Numbered from the stretch's first letter, positions 8,566 to 19,784 are shown. The stretch is 64,000 nucleotides of DNA from Lentisphaerota bacterium (GCA_015061725.1 SUVX01000002.1:55120-119119), one strand, 5' to 3'. Numbers and translations are program-made. The notes: a model not told the origin generated them from the letters alone.

Positions 8566-10329
8566 ATGATGTATAAGATTTATGCCGGAAACAATCCGGT
8601 TTTGATTCTTGCCGCAGACGAACTTATCAAATACGGCAAAGGTTCTTTTGAAAAGACTTCAGAAGAAAAAAATGCAGACATCCTGCTCTGCAATGAAAAC
8701 ACCGATAAATGGCAGGATTCCTTTTCCCTTGAAAGCAGAGAGGGAAAACTTTTCATTTCAGGCAGCAATCCCCGCAGCGTGCTTTTCGGTGTTTACGAGT
8801 ATCTCAAAAAAGCAGGATTTGATTTTCTCTATCCCGGTAAAGAGGGAGAAATCATTCCCGAAAATCCCGAGTTTACTCTTGACGGATTTCATATAAAAGA
8901 AACTGCCTCCCGCACTTTCAGAGGTATCGCCGCCCGTCCTGATGCAGATAATCTTCAGGAGGGATATGACTTGATAAGCTATATGGCAAAGAACAAGTAC
9001 AACCTCTTTTTCATGGAGGGTTACGACGATGACCGTCCGGGAGATGAGTATTCTGTTATTGACGGAGAACATCCTTTACAGCACGTTGAACATGCTCTCA
9101 AAGGCAAAAGCTGGGAAGAACGCAAAAGCATCGCCCTCAAACAGAAAACCATGGTTGACGAAGCCCGCCGTCACGGTCTTATCATTGAACGCGCCGGACA
9201 CGGCTGGAATTACGGCGTGCCTGAACATTACGGCAAAAATCACGGTCTTACCCCCGATGAAGCCCGGGCTGAACTCAAAGCCAAAGGAAAAGTCAACAAA
9301 CAGGCTGAAGTTGCCGTCAGCACCTGGTTCCAAATCTGTATCTGCCGTGAAGAGGTGCGCGAAATTTACGCCGATCATATCATCTCTTATCTGAAAAAAC
9401 ACAAAGACGAAATTGATATTGCCGCTATCTGGATGGGTGACGGTTACGACAACAAGTGCCAATGCGAAGAGTGCATAAAGCAACCTTTCAGCGATATGTA
9501 TCTGGATATTTTCCGCCGTGTCGCTCTGCGTGCCAAAGAGGAACTTCCCGGTATGCTGCTTGAAGCGCTTGTTTATTTTGAAACGCTTGAACCGCCCACG
9601 CGCAATTATCTTGAAGGTCTGGATAATGTCATCATCAATCTTGCCGTCTGGCGGCACTGTTATTTCCACAAACTGGATGATTCCTGCTGCCGTCTGCCGG
9701 ACTGGAATCCGGACTACCGCCACAACCGCACCCACGATGTTGCAAACGGCAAACGTCTGATCAATTATGACCAGTTTGTGCCGTATCTCGGCTGGAGAAA
9801 AGTTGTCGGTGATGAAATCAAAACTTTGCTTTTCACCTACAACACGCTTGCCAAGGGACCGGACAGATATTTCATGACCTATGATCTTACTCTTCTTGCG
9901 GCACATCTGGCAGATTACGACCGGCACAAATTCGAGGGCATGGTCAACTGCCAGTGTCACTGCTCCTGGGATAAGCCCACGGGACTGCAGTTGTACGGTG
10001 CGGCAAGAATCCTCTGGAACAAAAGTGACAACGATCCGCAGAAAATCCGCAAAGAACTGTTTGATAAACTTTTCGGGGCTAAATCCGACAAGGTGATTTC
10101 TTATTGCGATAAAGTCGCACAACTGTACCTTGCCTGCGGAGATTATCACGAACCCATCACTGACGATCCGGAAAAAAGTCAACAGCTTTTTGACGGCTTT
10201 ACAGCTTTAACAGCAGAAGTTTCCGCCCTGGGTCCCCTGCCCTGTCAGCGTGAAAAATATTTTGTCGAAGTTCATCAGGAACTTGTCAAAATTGCAGAAG
10301 ATATTTACAAAGCCGCAAAGGGCAAGTAA
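8566..10329 (+). CDS. DUF4838-like protein, possible cytoplasmic glycosidase
   Basis: This 587-aa protein has an N-terminal alpha-glucuronidase (GH67)-like helper domain (SGSNPRSVLFGVYEYL then GFDFLYPG, residues about 60-90) and a TIM-barrel-like middle of DUF4838 type with IWMGDGYDNKCQCEEC (about residue 290), a Cys pattern typical of that family. No signal peptide is seen, in contrast to the secreted relative at 54235-57294. ATGATG at 8566 offers two starts; CAGGAAA lies upstream. It is separated from the ThuA gene by 80 bp with no terminator, so it probably belongs to the same operon and may process the uronic-acid oligosaccharide products of the lyase (inference). Confidence 0.7.
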   Translation: MMYKIYAGNNPVLILAADELIKYGKGSFEKTSEEKNADILLCNENTDKWQDSFSLESREGKLFISGSNPRSVLFGVYEYLKKAGFDFLYPGKEGEIIPENPEFTLDGFHIKETASRTFRGIAARPDADNLQEGYDLISYMAKNKYNLFFMEGYDDDRPGDEYSVIDGEHPLQHVEHALKGKSWEERKSIALKQKTMVDEARRHGLIIERAGHGWNYGVPEHYGKNHGLTPDEARAELKAKGKVNKQAEVAVSTWFQICICREEVREIYADHIISYLKKHKDEIDIAAIWMGDGYDNKCQCEECIKQPFSDMYLDIFRRVALRAKEELPGMLLEALVYFETLEPPTRNYLEGLDNVIINLAVWRHCYFHKLDDSCCRLPDWNPDYRHNRTHDVANGKRLINYDQFVPYLGWRKVVGDEIKTLLFTYNTLAKGPDRYFMTYDLTLLAAHLADYDRHKFEGMVNCQCHCSWDKPTGLQLYGAARILWNKSDNDPQKIRKELFDKLFGAKSDKVISYCDKVAQLYLACGDYHEPITDDPEKSQQLFDGFTALTAEVSALGPLPCQREKYFVEVHQELVKIAEDIYKAAKGK

Positions 10330-10384
10330 CAGCAGCACAACTTCTTACGGAAAACTTGCCAGGTTTTCAAGACGCCGAAACAAA

Positions 10385-10422
10385 ACAGCCGCAAACCCGA
10401 AAGTTTGCGGCTGTCTTTTTTT
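10385..10422. terminator. Bidirectional terminator between convergent genes
   Basis: A 12-bp perfect stem (ACAGCCGCAAAC / GTTTGCGGCTGT, loop 6 nt) is followed by a T7 run on the + strand; on the minus strand it is followed by TTTTG. It serves the DUF4838-like gene and groEL, which converge here. Confidence 0.85.
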
Positions 10423-10453
10423 ATTTGGGTTAAGCAATCCCGGCTTGCATGAA

Positions 10454-12414
<1,961 letters not shown>

Positions 12415-12468
12415 AGTTTTTTCTCCTTATTTTTTAAATGCACTTTTTTATTGTGCCGGTTACACCCA

Positions 12469-12507
12469 CACCTTTTAAGGTGAGGTCGCGGATCAATCCA
12501 CGACCTC
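12469..12507 (-). other. Intercistronic hairpins at the dnaK-groES junction
   Basis: A 12-bp stem (12482-12493 with 12496-12507, one G-T pair) places the dnaK stop codon at its tip, and a perfect 14-bp palindrome CACCTTTTAAGGTG follows (12469-12482). There is no T run, so it is more likely an RNA-processing or stability element, or a weak attenuator, than a terminator. Confidence 0.5.
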
Positions 12508-14397
12508 GGCGTCAACGACACCGTCATTGTTTGCGCTTTCAGCTTTGGCAGAAGCTCCGGCATTCGGCGGCGGCGGAGCACCGGCACCCTGCTGAGCCTG
12601 CTGGGCAGCGTAGATGGCTTCACCCATTTTCATAGCTGATTCTTCAAGATCTTTCATCTTGGCTTTCATGCCTTCGGTATCGTCAGCAGCAATGGCTTCT
12701 TTGAGAGAAGCAAGCTTGCCTTCAAGCTGGGACTTGACATCGGCGGGAACCTTGTCGCCGTGTTCCTTGATCTGCTTTTCAAGCTGGTAGACCATGGAGT
12801 CAGCGTGGTTCTTGGTTTCAACCTTGTCTTTGGCAGCCTTGTCTTCTTCTTCGTGCGCTTTGGCCTCGTTGACCATGCGTTCGATTTCGGCATCAGAAAG
12901 ACCGCTGGAGGCAGTGATGGTAATCTGCTGTTCCTTGCCGGTTCCCAGATCCTTGGCGGTCACATGGAGAATACCGTTGGCGTCAATATCAAAGGTCACT
13001 TCAATCTGCGGCACGCCGCGGGGAGCCGGAGCAATACCGTCAAGTTTGAAAAGTCCCAGACTCTTGTTGTCTTTGGCAAATTCACGTTCACCCTGCAGGA
13101 CACGGACATCCACAGCGGGCTGATTGTCGGCAGCGGTACTGAAGATTTCGCTCTTCTTGGTCGGAATGGTGGTGTTGCGGGGGATCAGACGGGTCATGAC
13201 ACCGCCCATGGTTTCAATACCCAGAGAAAGCGGAGTGACATCCAGCAGCAGAACGTCATTGACTTCGCCGCCGAGCACACCGCCCTGAATGGCGGCACCG
13301 GCTGCAACAACTTCGTCAGGGTTGACACCCTTGTGCGGTTCTTTGCCGAAAATATCGCGGGCAGTTTCCTGCACCTTGGGCATACGGGTCATACCGCCGA
13401 CGAGGATGACTTCCTTGATACCGGAGGCACTGACATCAGCATCACGCATACAGTTGCTGCAGGGGATCTTGGTGCGTTCAAGCAGCGGATCGCAGAGACG
13501 CTCAAGTTCAGCTCTGGTCATGGTGATATTCAAGTGCAGCGGACCGGTCTGATTCATGGTGATGAACGGCAGGTTGATGTCGCTGGACATACTGCTTGAA
13601 AGTTCGCATTTGGCTTTTTCGGCAGCCTCTTTCAGACGCTGGAGAGCCTGGGCATCCTTGCGCAGATCGACGCCGTTTTCTTTCTGGAACATATCGGCAA
13701 GGTGATTGATGATGACCAGGTCAAAGTCATCGCCGCCGAGGTGGGTATCACCGTTGGTGGCTTTCACTTCAAACACGCCGTCGCCGATTTCGAGGGTGGA
13801 AATATCAAAGGTACCGCCGCCCAGGTCGTAGACTGCGACAACTTCTTCAGTCTTTTTATCAAGACCGTAGGCAAGAGCCGCTGCGGTGGGTTCGTTGATG
13901 ATACGCAGAACTTCAAGTCCGGCGATTTTTCCGGCATCCTTGGTTGCCTGACGCTGGCTGTCGTTGAAGTAAGCGGGAACGGTGATGACCGCCTGGGAGA
14001 TTTTTTCTCCGAGATAGGCTTCGGCATCAGCTTTGAGCTTCTGGAGGATCATCGCAGAGATTTCCGGCGGGGAATAGACGTGATCGCCGACTTTGACGTG
14101 CGCGTCGCCGTTGGGAGCTTCGGTGATTTCATAGGGAACAAGTTCACGCTCGCGGATGACTTCAGCGTATTTGCGTCCCATGAGACGTTTGATTGAAAAG
14201 ATGGTGTTCTGGGGATTGGTCACCGCCTGACGTTTTGCGGTCTGTCCGACAAGACGTTCACCGGATTTGGTGAATGCAACGATAGACGGCGTGGTACGGT
14301 TACCTTCCGCGTTGGGAATGATTTTGTATTCGCCGTTATCCATAACCGCCATACAGCTGTTGGTGGTTCCGAGGTCGATTCCGAGAATCTTCGCCAT
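12493..14397 (-). CDS. dnaK: Molecular chaperone DnaK (Hsp70)
   Basis: This 634-aa protein is the ATP-dependent Hsp70. I chose ATG 14397 ([18 protein letters not shown]) because AAGGAGAAAAC lies just upstream; the 35-residue upstream extension is not conserved in the family. Seen: the nucleotide-binding signatures [21 protein letters not shown] and [13 protein letters not shown], the substrate-binding domain ending in [11 protein letters not shown], and an acidic C-terminal tail (VVDAEVVD). It heads a dnaK-groES-groEL cluster; the usual partners grpE and dnaJ are not here. No clear CIRCE (TTAGCACTC-N9-GAGTGCTAA) was found upstream. Confidence 0.98.
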   Translation of the reverse strand: MAKILGIDLGTTNSCMAVMDNGEYKIIPNAEGNRTTPSIVAFTKSGERLVGQTAKRQAVTNPQNTIFSIKRLMGRKYAEVIRERELVPYEITEAPNGDAHVKVGDHVYSPPEISAMILQKLKADAEAYLGEKISQAVITVPAYFNDSQRQATKDAGKIAGLEVLRIINEPTAAALAYGLDKKTEEVVAVYDLGGGTFDISTLEIGDGVFEVKATNGDTHLGGDDFDLVIINHLADMFQKENGVDLRKDAQALQRLKEAAEKAKCELSSSMSSDINLPFITMNQTGPLHLNITMTRAELERLCDPLLERTKIPCSNCMRDADVSASGIKEVILVGGMTRMPKVQETARDIFGKEPHKGVNPDEVVAAGAAIQGGVLGGEVNDVLLLDVTPLSLGIETMGGVMTRLIPRNTTIPTKKSEIFSTAADNQPAVDVRVLQGEREFAKDNKSLGLFKLDGIAPAPRGVPQIEVTFDIDANGILHVTAKDLGTGKEQQITITASSGLSDAEIERMVNEAKAHEEEDKAAKDKVETKNHADSMVYQLEKQIKEHGDKVPADVKSQLEGKLASLKEAIAADDTEGMKAKMKDLEESAMKMGEAIYAAQQAQQGAGAPPPPNAGASAKAESANNDGVVDAEVVD

Positions 14398-14534
14398 AGT
14401 GTTTTCTCCTTTTTTTGGATATTTTATTTTTGGATTATTTCTGTTTGCCCTTATTACAGCAATGAGTGTGCCAATCTGAAAAAAGCGGCAAAATGCGGGC
14501 AAACAGGCTTATTTTCACGCCCGGGTGCGACAAA

Positions 14535-14588
14535 GTGTCACACTTCAAGTGCGCCATCCTGTCACAGCGGGGCATTTTCTGTGACACA
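14535..14588. promoter_or_regulatory. Repeated TGTCACA boxes between dnaK and a prepilin gene
   Basis: TGTCACAC (14536-14543), TGTCACAG (14560-14567) and the inverted TGTGACAC (14580-14587) lie in 54 bp between divergent genes, with a palindrome CACTTCAAGTG (14541-14551). Possible operators for heat-shock control of dnaK or of the prepilin promoter; the binding protein is unknown. Confidence 0.35.
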
Positions 14589-14592
14589 ATCT

Positions 14593-14621
14593 TTGACAAA
14601 AGCGGCGCACTATACTATATT
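14593..14621 (+). promoter_or_regulatory. Sigma70-like promoter of a prepilin gene
   Basis: Perfect TTGACA (14593-14598), a 17-bp spacer and TATATT (14616-14621), 31 bp before the ATG at 14653. The leader is short and no clear Shine-Dalgarno site is seen. Confidence 0.6.
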
Positions 14622-14652
14622 ATATAAAGTAACCAAACCGCAAAAGTCAACC

Positions 14653-15429
14653 ATGTCAAATCAAACTGTCACATATCGCACCCGGACACCGTTCACGCTG
14701 ATTGAACTGCTTGTTGTAATTGCAATAATTGCAATTCTTGCAGGAATGCTGCTGCCTGCGCTGCAAAAGGCAAGAGAAAGAGGAAAAAGCTCCGACTGTC
14801 TGGGAAATATACGCCAGCTGGGAATGTTTCTTCAGCAGTACACGCTCAATTCAAACGACTGGTTCTGCACGGCAAGCAATCCCGACGGCGACCGCTGGGA
14901 TGTGAATGAAGACAAAACTTATTCAGGACAGGGCGTTACCGGAGAGGGAATTCTGCTGAGGGGGCTTTCAGGCAAAAGTAAAAATCAGACAAAATCCTTT
15001 CTCTGTCCCTCCGTACCGGGACTTTTCAATCAAAGTTACGCGGGCAGTTCCGTTGCAGGATACGGATACAATGAGTTTCTGGGGGCGGAATTAAGTTACG
15101 GCGGAACCTACCGGGGCATGAAAACCACGCAGGTCCGCACACCGTCAAAAACGGCAACTTTTGCCGACGGGGGATATCTTTCTTCCGGCAAAGAGGAACT
15201 CTCAGCCCACCTGCGCGCACCTGTCATACGCGCGGTGCAGGATTACGATCTGCGTTCCGTCGGAACAGCCTCTTTCCGCCATGCGGGCAACTGCAACGCT
15301 TCTTTCGTTGACGGACACGGGGAAACTCAACAAAATGCCCATTCCGGAAACGTCAACGGCGTGGACGGCAAACGTTTCGGATTTCTGTCACAGGACAACC
15401 GAAAATACGATCCGGCATACCGTTTTTGA
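14653..15429 (+). CDS. Prepilin-type protein
   Basis: This 258-aa pilin-like protein starts at [13 protein letters not shown], a 13-residue leader ahead of [20 protein letters not shown] and [23 protein letters not shown]. The C-terminal [11 protein letters not shown] gives the DG motif of the family. ATG 14653 was chosen because the strong promoter upstream would start transcription near 14628. Unlike the other four prepilins here, it has no glycan-active gene beside it; it lies alone between dnaK and rpmF. Function in a pilus or type II secretion apparatus is inferred from the N-terminal helix only. Confidence 0.85.
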   Translation: MSNQTVTYRTRTPFTLIELLVVIAIIAILAGMLLPALQKARERGKSSDCLGNIRQLGMFLQQYTLNSNDWFCTASNPDGDRWDVNEDKTYSGQGVTGEGILLRGLSGKSKNQTKSFLCPSVPGLFNQSYAGSSVAGYGYNEFLGAELSYGGTYRGMKTTQVRTPSKTATFADGGYLSSGKEELSAHLRAPVIRAVQDYDLRSVGTASFRHAGNCNASFVDGHGETQQNAHSGNVNGVDGKRFGFLSQDNRKYDPAYRF

Positions 15430-15470
15430 AGAATTTTCAAAATATCATCGGGCTACCGGTGGATAAAGTA

Positions 15471-15498
15471 TTGAAAATCAAAAAAGATGTGCTATATT
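15471..15498 (+). promoter_or_regulatory. Sigma70-like promoter of the rpmF-plsX-fabH operon
   Basis: TTGAAA (15471-15476), a 16-bp spacer and TATATT (15493-15498). It leaves an untranslated leader of about 90 nt before rpmF, with a G/C-rich inverted segment near 15518-15546. Confidence 0.5.
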
Positions 15499-15593
15499 CT
15501 ATAAGTTGCATTATTCTCACGGGCAAAGTGTATCCTTTTCCCGGGAACGTAAAAATAGAACAAATGAGCTGTTTTACATAGGAGACTAAAAAC

Positions 15594-15773
15594 ATGGCAG
15601 TTCCGAAAAGAAAAACGTCCCGTATGCAGAAACGTCAGCGCAAAGCTGCGAACCGCTACGAAGGAGTTCAGGCAAACTTCTGCACCAATTGCTCTGCTCC
15701 GGTGACCCCTCACCGTGTCTGCAAGGCTTGCGGACAGATCAATGGTCAGCAGATCCTCAACGTTGAGGCCTGA
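15594..15773 (+). CDS. rpmF: 50S ribosomal protein L32
   Basis: This 59-aa protein begins MAVPKRKTSRMQKRQRKAA, the classic L32 start, and carries the zinc-ribbon cysteines C30-x2-C33 and C43-x2-C46 (FCTNCSAP, VCKACGQ). TAGGAG precedes the ATG. It is followed by plsX and fabH, the rpmF-plsX-fabH order conserved across many bacteria, which links ribosome and membrane-lipid synthesis. A GC-rich hairpin without a T run (15787-15814) lies before plsX and might attenuate readthrough. Confidence 0.96.
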   Translation: MAVPKRKTSRMQKRQRKAANRYEGVQANFCTNCSAPVTPHRVCKACGQINGQQILNVEA

Positions 15774-15786
15774 GAAACCATCTGAA

Positions 15787-15814
15787 CTGCACCGGGTGAA
15801 CTTATCCGGTGCAG
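15787..15814 (+). other. Hairpin between rpmF and plsX
   Basis: A 9-bp perfect stem (CTGCACCGG / CCGGTGCAG, loop 10 nt) lacks an adjacent T run (the T6 begins 20 bp later). It may be a partial terminator that lowers plsX-fabH expression relative to rpmF. Confidence 0.4.
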
Positions 15815-15842
15815 TAACAGAACCCTTTTTTACAGGTATAAA

Positions 15843-16880
15843 ATGAAAATTGCCGTTGATGCCATGGGTGGCGACTACGCCCCCGGAGTTGTGATAGAAG
15901 GTCTTTCCCTGACTGTTCAGGAATATCCGGACTATGATTTTATCCTTGTCGGACACAAGGAGAAGGTTGAATTCTATCTTGAAAAATACGGTTTGGCGGA
16001 TAATCCGCATATCACCGTACATCACGCTGAAACGGTGTGCGAAATGTCCGATCCCTCAGCGATTGCGCTCCGGGGAAAAAAGGATTCCTCAATTACGACC
16101 TGCGCCAGGCTGCTCAAAGACGGTCTGGTGGATGCAATGGTCACGCCCGGACATACCGGCGCAACAGTTGCGGCGACCAAGGTTATCCTGCGGACTCTTC
16201 CCGGCGTTGACCGTCCGGCTCTGGGCGCAAACATGCCCAACCAGCCCGGCCGTTTTCTGCTGATGGATGCAGGTGCCAACCCCGACTGTACTGCACTCAA
16301 TCTGGAGCAATTCGCAATCATGGGTGAAATTTACGCCCAGTACCTGTTCAAAAAAGACCGTCCCACCGTCGGACTTCTCAGTGTCGGCGGCGAGGATATC
16401 AAAGGGTGCGACTTGACAAAAGAAGCATTCAAAAGACTGGAACGTCTGCCGATCAACTTCATCGGAAACGTCGAAGCTGATACCGTTTTTGAAGGCGGTA
16501 CAGACGTCCTTGTCAGCGACGGATTTGCCGGAAACGTTCTGCTCAAGTGTGCAGAAGGTCTGGCAAAATCAACGTTTGTCTGGCTGAAACGGGTTCTCAA
16601 GAAAAACACGCTGCGTTATGTCTGGGCAATGATGGCTCAGAATGTTTTCAGAGAACTCAAAGCTTTCGGAGATGCCGACAGTGTCGGCGGCGCTCCTCTG
16701 CTTGGAATCAATGGCATTTGTATTATCGGTCATGGTTCCTCAAATCCCAAAGCGGTTCTGAATGCAATCAGAGTCGCGGCGGAATGTGTAAATTTCCGGC
16801 TGAACGAAAAGATCGTTGCCGGAATCAAGGCTGCAAACGAGGCCAATGCCAAGCTTGCGGCAGAACAAACTGGCAATTAA
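15843..16880 (+). CDS. plsX: Phosphate acyltransferase PlsX
   Basis: This 345-aa enzyme converts acyl-ACP to acyl-phosphate at the start of phospholipid synthesis. The N-terminus KIAVDAMGGDYAPGVVIEG is the family signature; GHTGATVAA, NPDCTALNLEQFAIMGEIYA, DVLVSDGFAGNVLLKCAEG and LLGINGICIIGHGSSN follow in the expected order and the length is normal. It sits between rpmF and fabH and is probably cotranscribed with both. It is cytoplasmic, peripheral to the membrane. Confidence 0.97.
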   Translation: MKIAVDAMGGDYAPGVVIEGLSLTVQEYPDYDFILVGHKEKVEFYLEKYGLADNPHITVHHAETVCEMSDPSAIALRGKKDSSITTCARLLKDGLVDAMVTPGHTGATVAATKVILRTLPGVDRPALGANMPNQPGRFLLMDAGANPDCTALNLEQFAIMGEIYAQYLFKKDRPTVGLLSVGGEDIKGCDLTKEAFKRLERLPINFIGNVEADTVFEGGTDVLVSDGFAGNVLLKCAEGLAKSTFVWLKRVLKKNTLRYVWAMMAQNVFRELKAFGDADSVGGAPLLGINGICIIGHGSSNPKAVLNAIRVAAECVNFRLNEKIVAGIKAANEANAKLAAEQTGN

Positions 16881-16950
16881 ATCCTTTTTTGCCGTATTTT
16901 ACGGTGTTATCCGGATTCAGAAACGACCGGTATCAAAGGGCAGGAGAAAA

Positions 16951-17937
16951 ATGAGTATCAGAATAGCCGGAACGGGGCGTTATATCCCCGAAAAAGTCTT
17001 GACCAACGCAGATCTTGAACGCATGGTCGACACCAATGACGAATGGATCAGAACCAGAACTGGTATCGAAGAACGTCACATCGCAGCAGAAAATGAAACC
17101 ACCTCCGACATGGCTTATCAGGCTGGTCTGCAAGCCATTGAAGCAGCGGGAATCACCGGTTCAGACATTGATCTGATCATCGTGGCAACCACCACGCCGG
17201 ATTACGCTTTCCCCAACACCGCAACGCTTCTTCAAAACCGTTTCGGTGCCAAAAACGCCTTCTGTTTTGACATTTACACAGCCTGCACAGGTTTGATTTC
17301 CTCTCTTGAAATCGCCTTTGCGCTGCTTGAATCACGCAAAACTTACCGTCATGCGCTGGTTTTCGGCGCCGAAAAACTTTCTTGCATAACCAACTGGACC
17401 GACCGCAACACCTGTGTTCTTTTCGGAGACGGCGCAAGCTGCGTTCTGCTTGAAAAAGATGACGGTGCAGAAGAATCCGCCCTGCTGGCAAGTGCGCTGC
17501 ACGCAAACGGACAATATGCAAATATCCTGAAACTTCCCGCCGGCGGCAGTGCCATGCCCGCCTGTCAGAAGTCCATTGACGAAAATCTGCACACGATCCA
17601 CATGGAAGGCAAGGAAACTTTCAAACTTGCCGTCGGTTCCATGGTCAGTGCCTGTGAAGAAGTGATTGCTCAGGCGGGAATCTCTCCCGACGATATTGCT
17701 TTGGTCATTCCGCATCAGGCAAATATCCGCATCATCCAGGCCGTTGCAAAACGTCTGACAGTCCCCAACGAAAAAGTGTACTGCAATGTTGCCAAATACG
17801 GCAACACTTCAGCCGCCTCCATCGGTATCTGCTTTGACGAAGCAGTGCGTGCCGGGCAGATCAAACGCGGCGATATCGTCCTGATGACTTCATTCGGCGG
17901 CGGTTTGACCTGGGGTGCTATTCTCATCCGTTATTAA
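16951..17937 (+). CDS. fabH: 3-oxoacyl-ACP synthase III (KASIII)
   Basis: This 328-aa enzyme condenses acetyl-CoA (or a branched primer) with malonyl-ACP to start fatty acid synthesis. ATG 16951 follows CAGGAGAAAA. The catalytic triad is visible: Cys112 in YTACTGLIS, His255 in IPHQANIRI and Asn285 in KYGNTSAAS. TRTGIEERH and DWTDRNTCVLFGDGA-like GDGASCVLLE also match the family. It follows plsX by 70 bp and belongs to the rpmF-plsX-fabH operon. The next gene begins 9 bp after its stop. Confidence 0.96.
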   Translation: MSIRIAGTGRYIPEKVLTNADLERMVDTNDEWIRTRTGIEERHIAAENETTSDMAYQAGLQAIEAAGITGSDIDLIIVATTTPDYAFPNTATLLQNRFGAKNAFCFDIYTACTGLISSLEIAFALLESRKTYRHALVFGAEKLSCITNWTDRNTCVLFGDGASCVLLEKDDGAEESALLASALHANGQYANILKLPAGGSAMPACQKSIDENLHTIHMEGKETFKLAVGSMVSACEEVIAQAGISPDDIALVIPHQANIRIIQAVAKRLTVPNEKVYCNVAKYGNTSAASIGICFDEAVRAGQIKRGDIVLMTSFGGGLTWGAILIRY

Positions 17938-17946
17938 GAGGATATT

Positions 17947-18510
17947 ATGCCGCGGGATAAATTCATCAGTGATAATCTTATCAACCACAGGGATTACCTG
18001 CGCGAAAAATGTGCAGATATTGCTCAGGAGCAGGTATCTTCTGACAATCAGTCCGCCGTGCAGAATGAAATCCATTTGAACTTGAAAACCGCTTCTCCCG
18101 TCGGAAACAGCGGTTTTTCAAGATCATCTGAACGGGAATACAATGAATTTGCCGGTCATCTTCAGCATGACCTTGCCGCTGTCGGCGCAGAACTTGCCAA
18201 CACAGAAATCAAGCAGAAAGAACTGGATAATTTCAATGTTCAACTGCAGGAAATCGTCCGCAAATTACAGGAACTTCCCGTTCAGAACAGTCAGGATTTT
18301 TTCAGAGAATTTGACCGTCTGAAAATCCAATACTTCCAGTCTTCAGGAAGAGTTTCCGCATTCCGCAGCACAGCGCAAAAAACGGTGCAGCAGCCTGCTC
18401 AGGCGGCAGTCACGTCTTCTCCTGAGCGCAGCAAACGCGATATTCTGCTGCCGGTTTCCATTATTATTTCAGCATTACTGATTTCGCTGACTCTGTTGAT
18501 TGTCTTCTGA
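17947..18510 (+). CDS. Hypothetical protein with C-terminal membrane anchor
   Basis: I do not recognise this 187-aa protein. It is hydrophilic with a likely coiled-coil stretch at about residues 70-105 (NTEIKQKELDNFNVQLQEIVRKL shortened here) and a single hydrophobic C-terminal segment (residues about 163-187, LLPVSIIISALLISLTLLIVF in outline) ending at the C-terminus, so it is probably tail-anchored with the bulk in the cytoplasm. GAGGATATT gives a plausible ribosome-binding site. It is 9 bp after fabH and ahead of a terminator, so it is likely the last gene of the lipid operon; a role at the membrane is inference. Confidence 0.65.
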   Translation: MPRDKFISDNLINHRDYLREKCADIAQEQVSSDNQSAVQNEIHLNLKTASPVGNSGFSRSSEREYNEFAGHLQHDLAAVGAELANTEIKQKELDNFNVQLQEIVRKLQELPVQNSQDFFREFDRLKIQYFQSSGRVSAFRSTAQKTVQQPAQAAVTSSPERSKRDILLPVSIIISALLISLTLLIVF

Positions 18511-18541
18511 TTTCTGCCGTTTCAAACAACGGCAAAAAAAT

Positions 18542-18567
18542 ACAGTTCAACCGGAACTGTTTTTTTT
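18542..18567 (+). terminator. Rho-independent terminator of the rpmF operon
   Basis: ACAGTTC / GAACTGT stem with a short CCGG-containing loop is followed directly by a T8 run. A second stem GCCGTT / AACGGC lies just upstream (18517-18534). Confidence 0.75.
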
Positions 18568-18589
18568 GCAATAAAATAGAGGTAAAAAA

Positions 18590-19720
18590 ATGAAAAACTT
18601 CCGGTCTCTTTTATTGTTGGCCAGCATCTTCTGCTGCGGTCTTGCCACGGCATTTAAAAATGATCCTGAGCTGGATCACGAATGCACCAGTTGGATGATT
18701 ATGCATGATTTAACCAAAAACAACACCAATATTCTGCATAAAAACCGCGATGCCATGTCCAGAAAAATTACCGTGTATTTGAGTCCGGCAAACTCTCCGC
18801 GCAAGTGGATTGCATCAGGCAATGACGGTCATACCACGATGGGAATGAATGCTTCCGGTCTTGCCGTTGTCATGAACAGCGGCGAAAGATGTATCAATCC
18901 CCCCAATGTCAAAGGGAAAAAGGGGACGCCTGCAATGCTGCGGACAGTTATTGAATCCTGCGACACAGCGGCGCAGGGCGTTGCCAAACTCAAGCAGCTT
19001 GTCAATGCCGGAGATTACTCGCACGGCGAAAAAGGCTCCATATTCTTTCTTCTTGACAGCAAAGAGGGATATGTCTGTGAAATGACGGCAAAGGATTTCA
19101 CTTTTCAAAAATACACCAACGGCTATGCTGTCCGTGCCAACAGCTGGCAGAATCAGGGTATGCAGCGTTGTTCAAGAAGCAGTGTTCACGGTTATCTCAA
19201 CAGTGCCGCACGCCTGTGCGTTGCCTACTCAGGCTTGAACGCAGCTATCGATAAAAGCGGAAAAATCACCCTGCTTGACAGTTTTGAGCTTTCACGTCAC
19301 TTTCAAATGCCGGAAAAATCTTCTGAAAAACGCTCTGTCTGTTTCAAGAACACCAACTCTTCAGCCGATTTAGAAATCGACCGCCAATATCCCGGCGTAC
19401 TGTCTACCGGATATTTCACCATCGGTCATCCGCGCCACACGCTTTACGTCCCTGTTCCTGTCTGTGCTGAAAAACTTCATCCGGCGATGAGCGATCTGAA
19501 ATGGTCCGCCGCCGCATGGCAAAGATTCAACAAGCTCGGACTGGCTGCTCCCATCCCGGAAAAGTGGCTGAACTTTGAAAAAGAGTCTGTTGCCCGATAC
19601 GCAGAGGCAAAAGAAAAGGCACGCAAACTGCTCAATCAGAACAAACGCGCCGAAGCGGTGAAACTGCTCAACACCACCGCTGAAAACATCTGGAAAAAAG
19701 CAGCCGATATTCTGCTTTGA
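18590..19720 (+). CDS. Secreted C45-like Ntn hydrolase
   Basis: This 376-aa exported protein has a signal peptide (residues 1-21, SLLLLASIFCCGLATA). Cys32 in DHECTSW is the likely nucleophile that becomes N-terminal after autocleavage, followed by ILHKNRDAMSR, which matches the NRD motif of peptidase C45/acyl-coenzyme A:6-aminopenicillanate acyltransferase-like and C69-like Ntn hydrolases. GMNASGLAVVMNSG, EKGSIFFLLDSKEG and YAVRANSW fit the same fold. Such enzymes cleave amide bonds of small molecules such as bile salts, penicillins and N-acyl amino acids; the substrate here is unknown. It stands alone between two terminators. Confidence 0.7.
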   Translation: MKNFRSLLLLASIFCCGLATAFKNDPELDHECTSWMIMHDLTKNNTNILHKNRDAMSRKITVYLSPANSPRKWIASGNDGHTTMGMNASGLAVVMNSGERCINPPNVKGKKGTPAMLRTVIESCDTAAQGVAKLKQLVNAGDYSHGEKGSIFFLLDSKEGYVCEMTAKDFTFQKYTNGYAVRANSWQNQGMQRCSRSSVHGYLNSAARLCVAYSGLNAAIDKSGKITLLDSFELSRHFQMPEKSSEKRSVCFKNTNSSADLEIDRQYPGVLSTGYFTIGHPRHTLYVPVPVCAEKLHPAMSDLKWSAAAWQRFNKLGLAAPIPEKWLNFEKESVARYAEAKEKARKLLNQNKRAEAVKLLNTTAENIWKKAADILL

Positions 19721-19741
19721 TTCCTCTTTTGACTGAAAAAC

Positions 19742-19778
19742 GGCAGTTGCAAATCATTCAACTTGCAGCTGCCATTTT
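19742..19778. terminator. Bidirectional terminator
   Basis: An 11-bp stem (GGCAGTTGCAA / TTGCAGCTGCC, one G-T pair) is followed by ATTTTTG on + and by GTTTTTC on minus. It serves the Ntn hydrolase gene and the converging 1126-aa gene. Confidence 0.75.
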
Positions 19779-19784
19779 TGTTTG

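Noticed and set aside
13702..14196. 164-codon open frame opposite dnaK
   Set aside because: Antisense shadow of a highly conserved gene.
14541..14551. Heat-shock sigma32 promoter for dnaK on the minus strand (CTTGAA then CCCGGG)
   Set aside because: The spacing is 18 bp and the second box fits poorly to CCCCAT; kept only as a palindrome in a repeat-rich control region.
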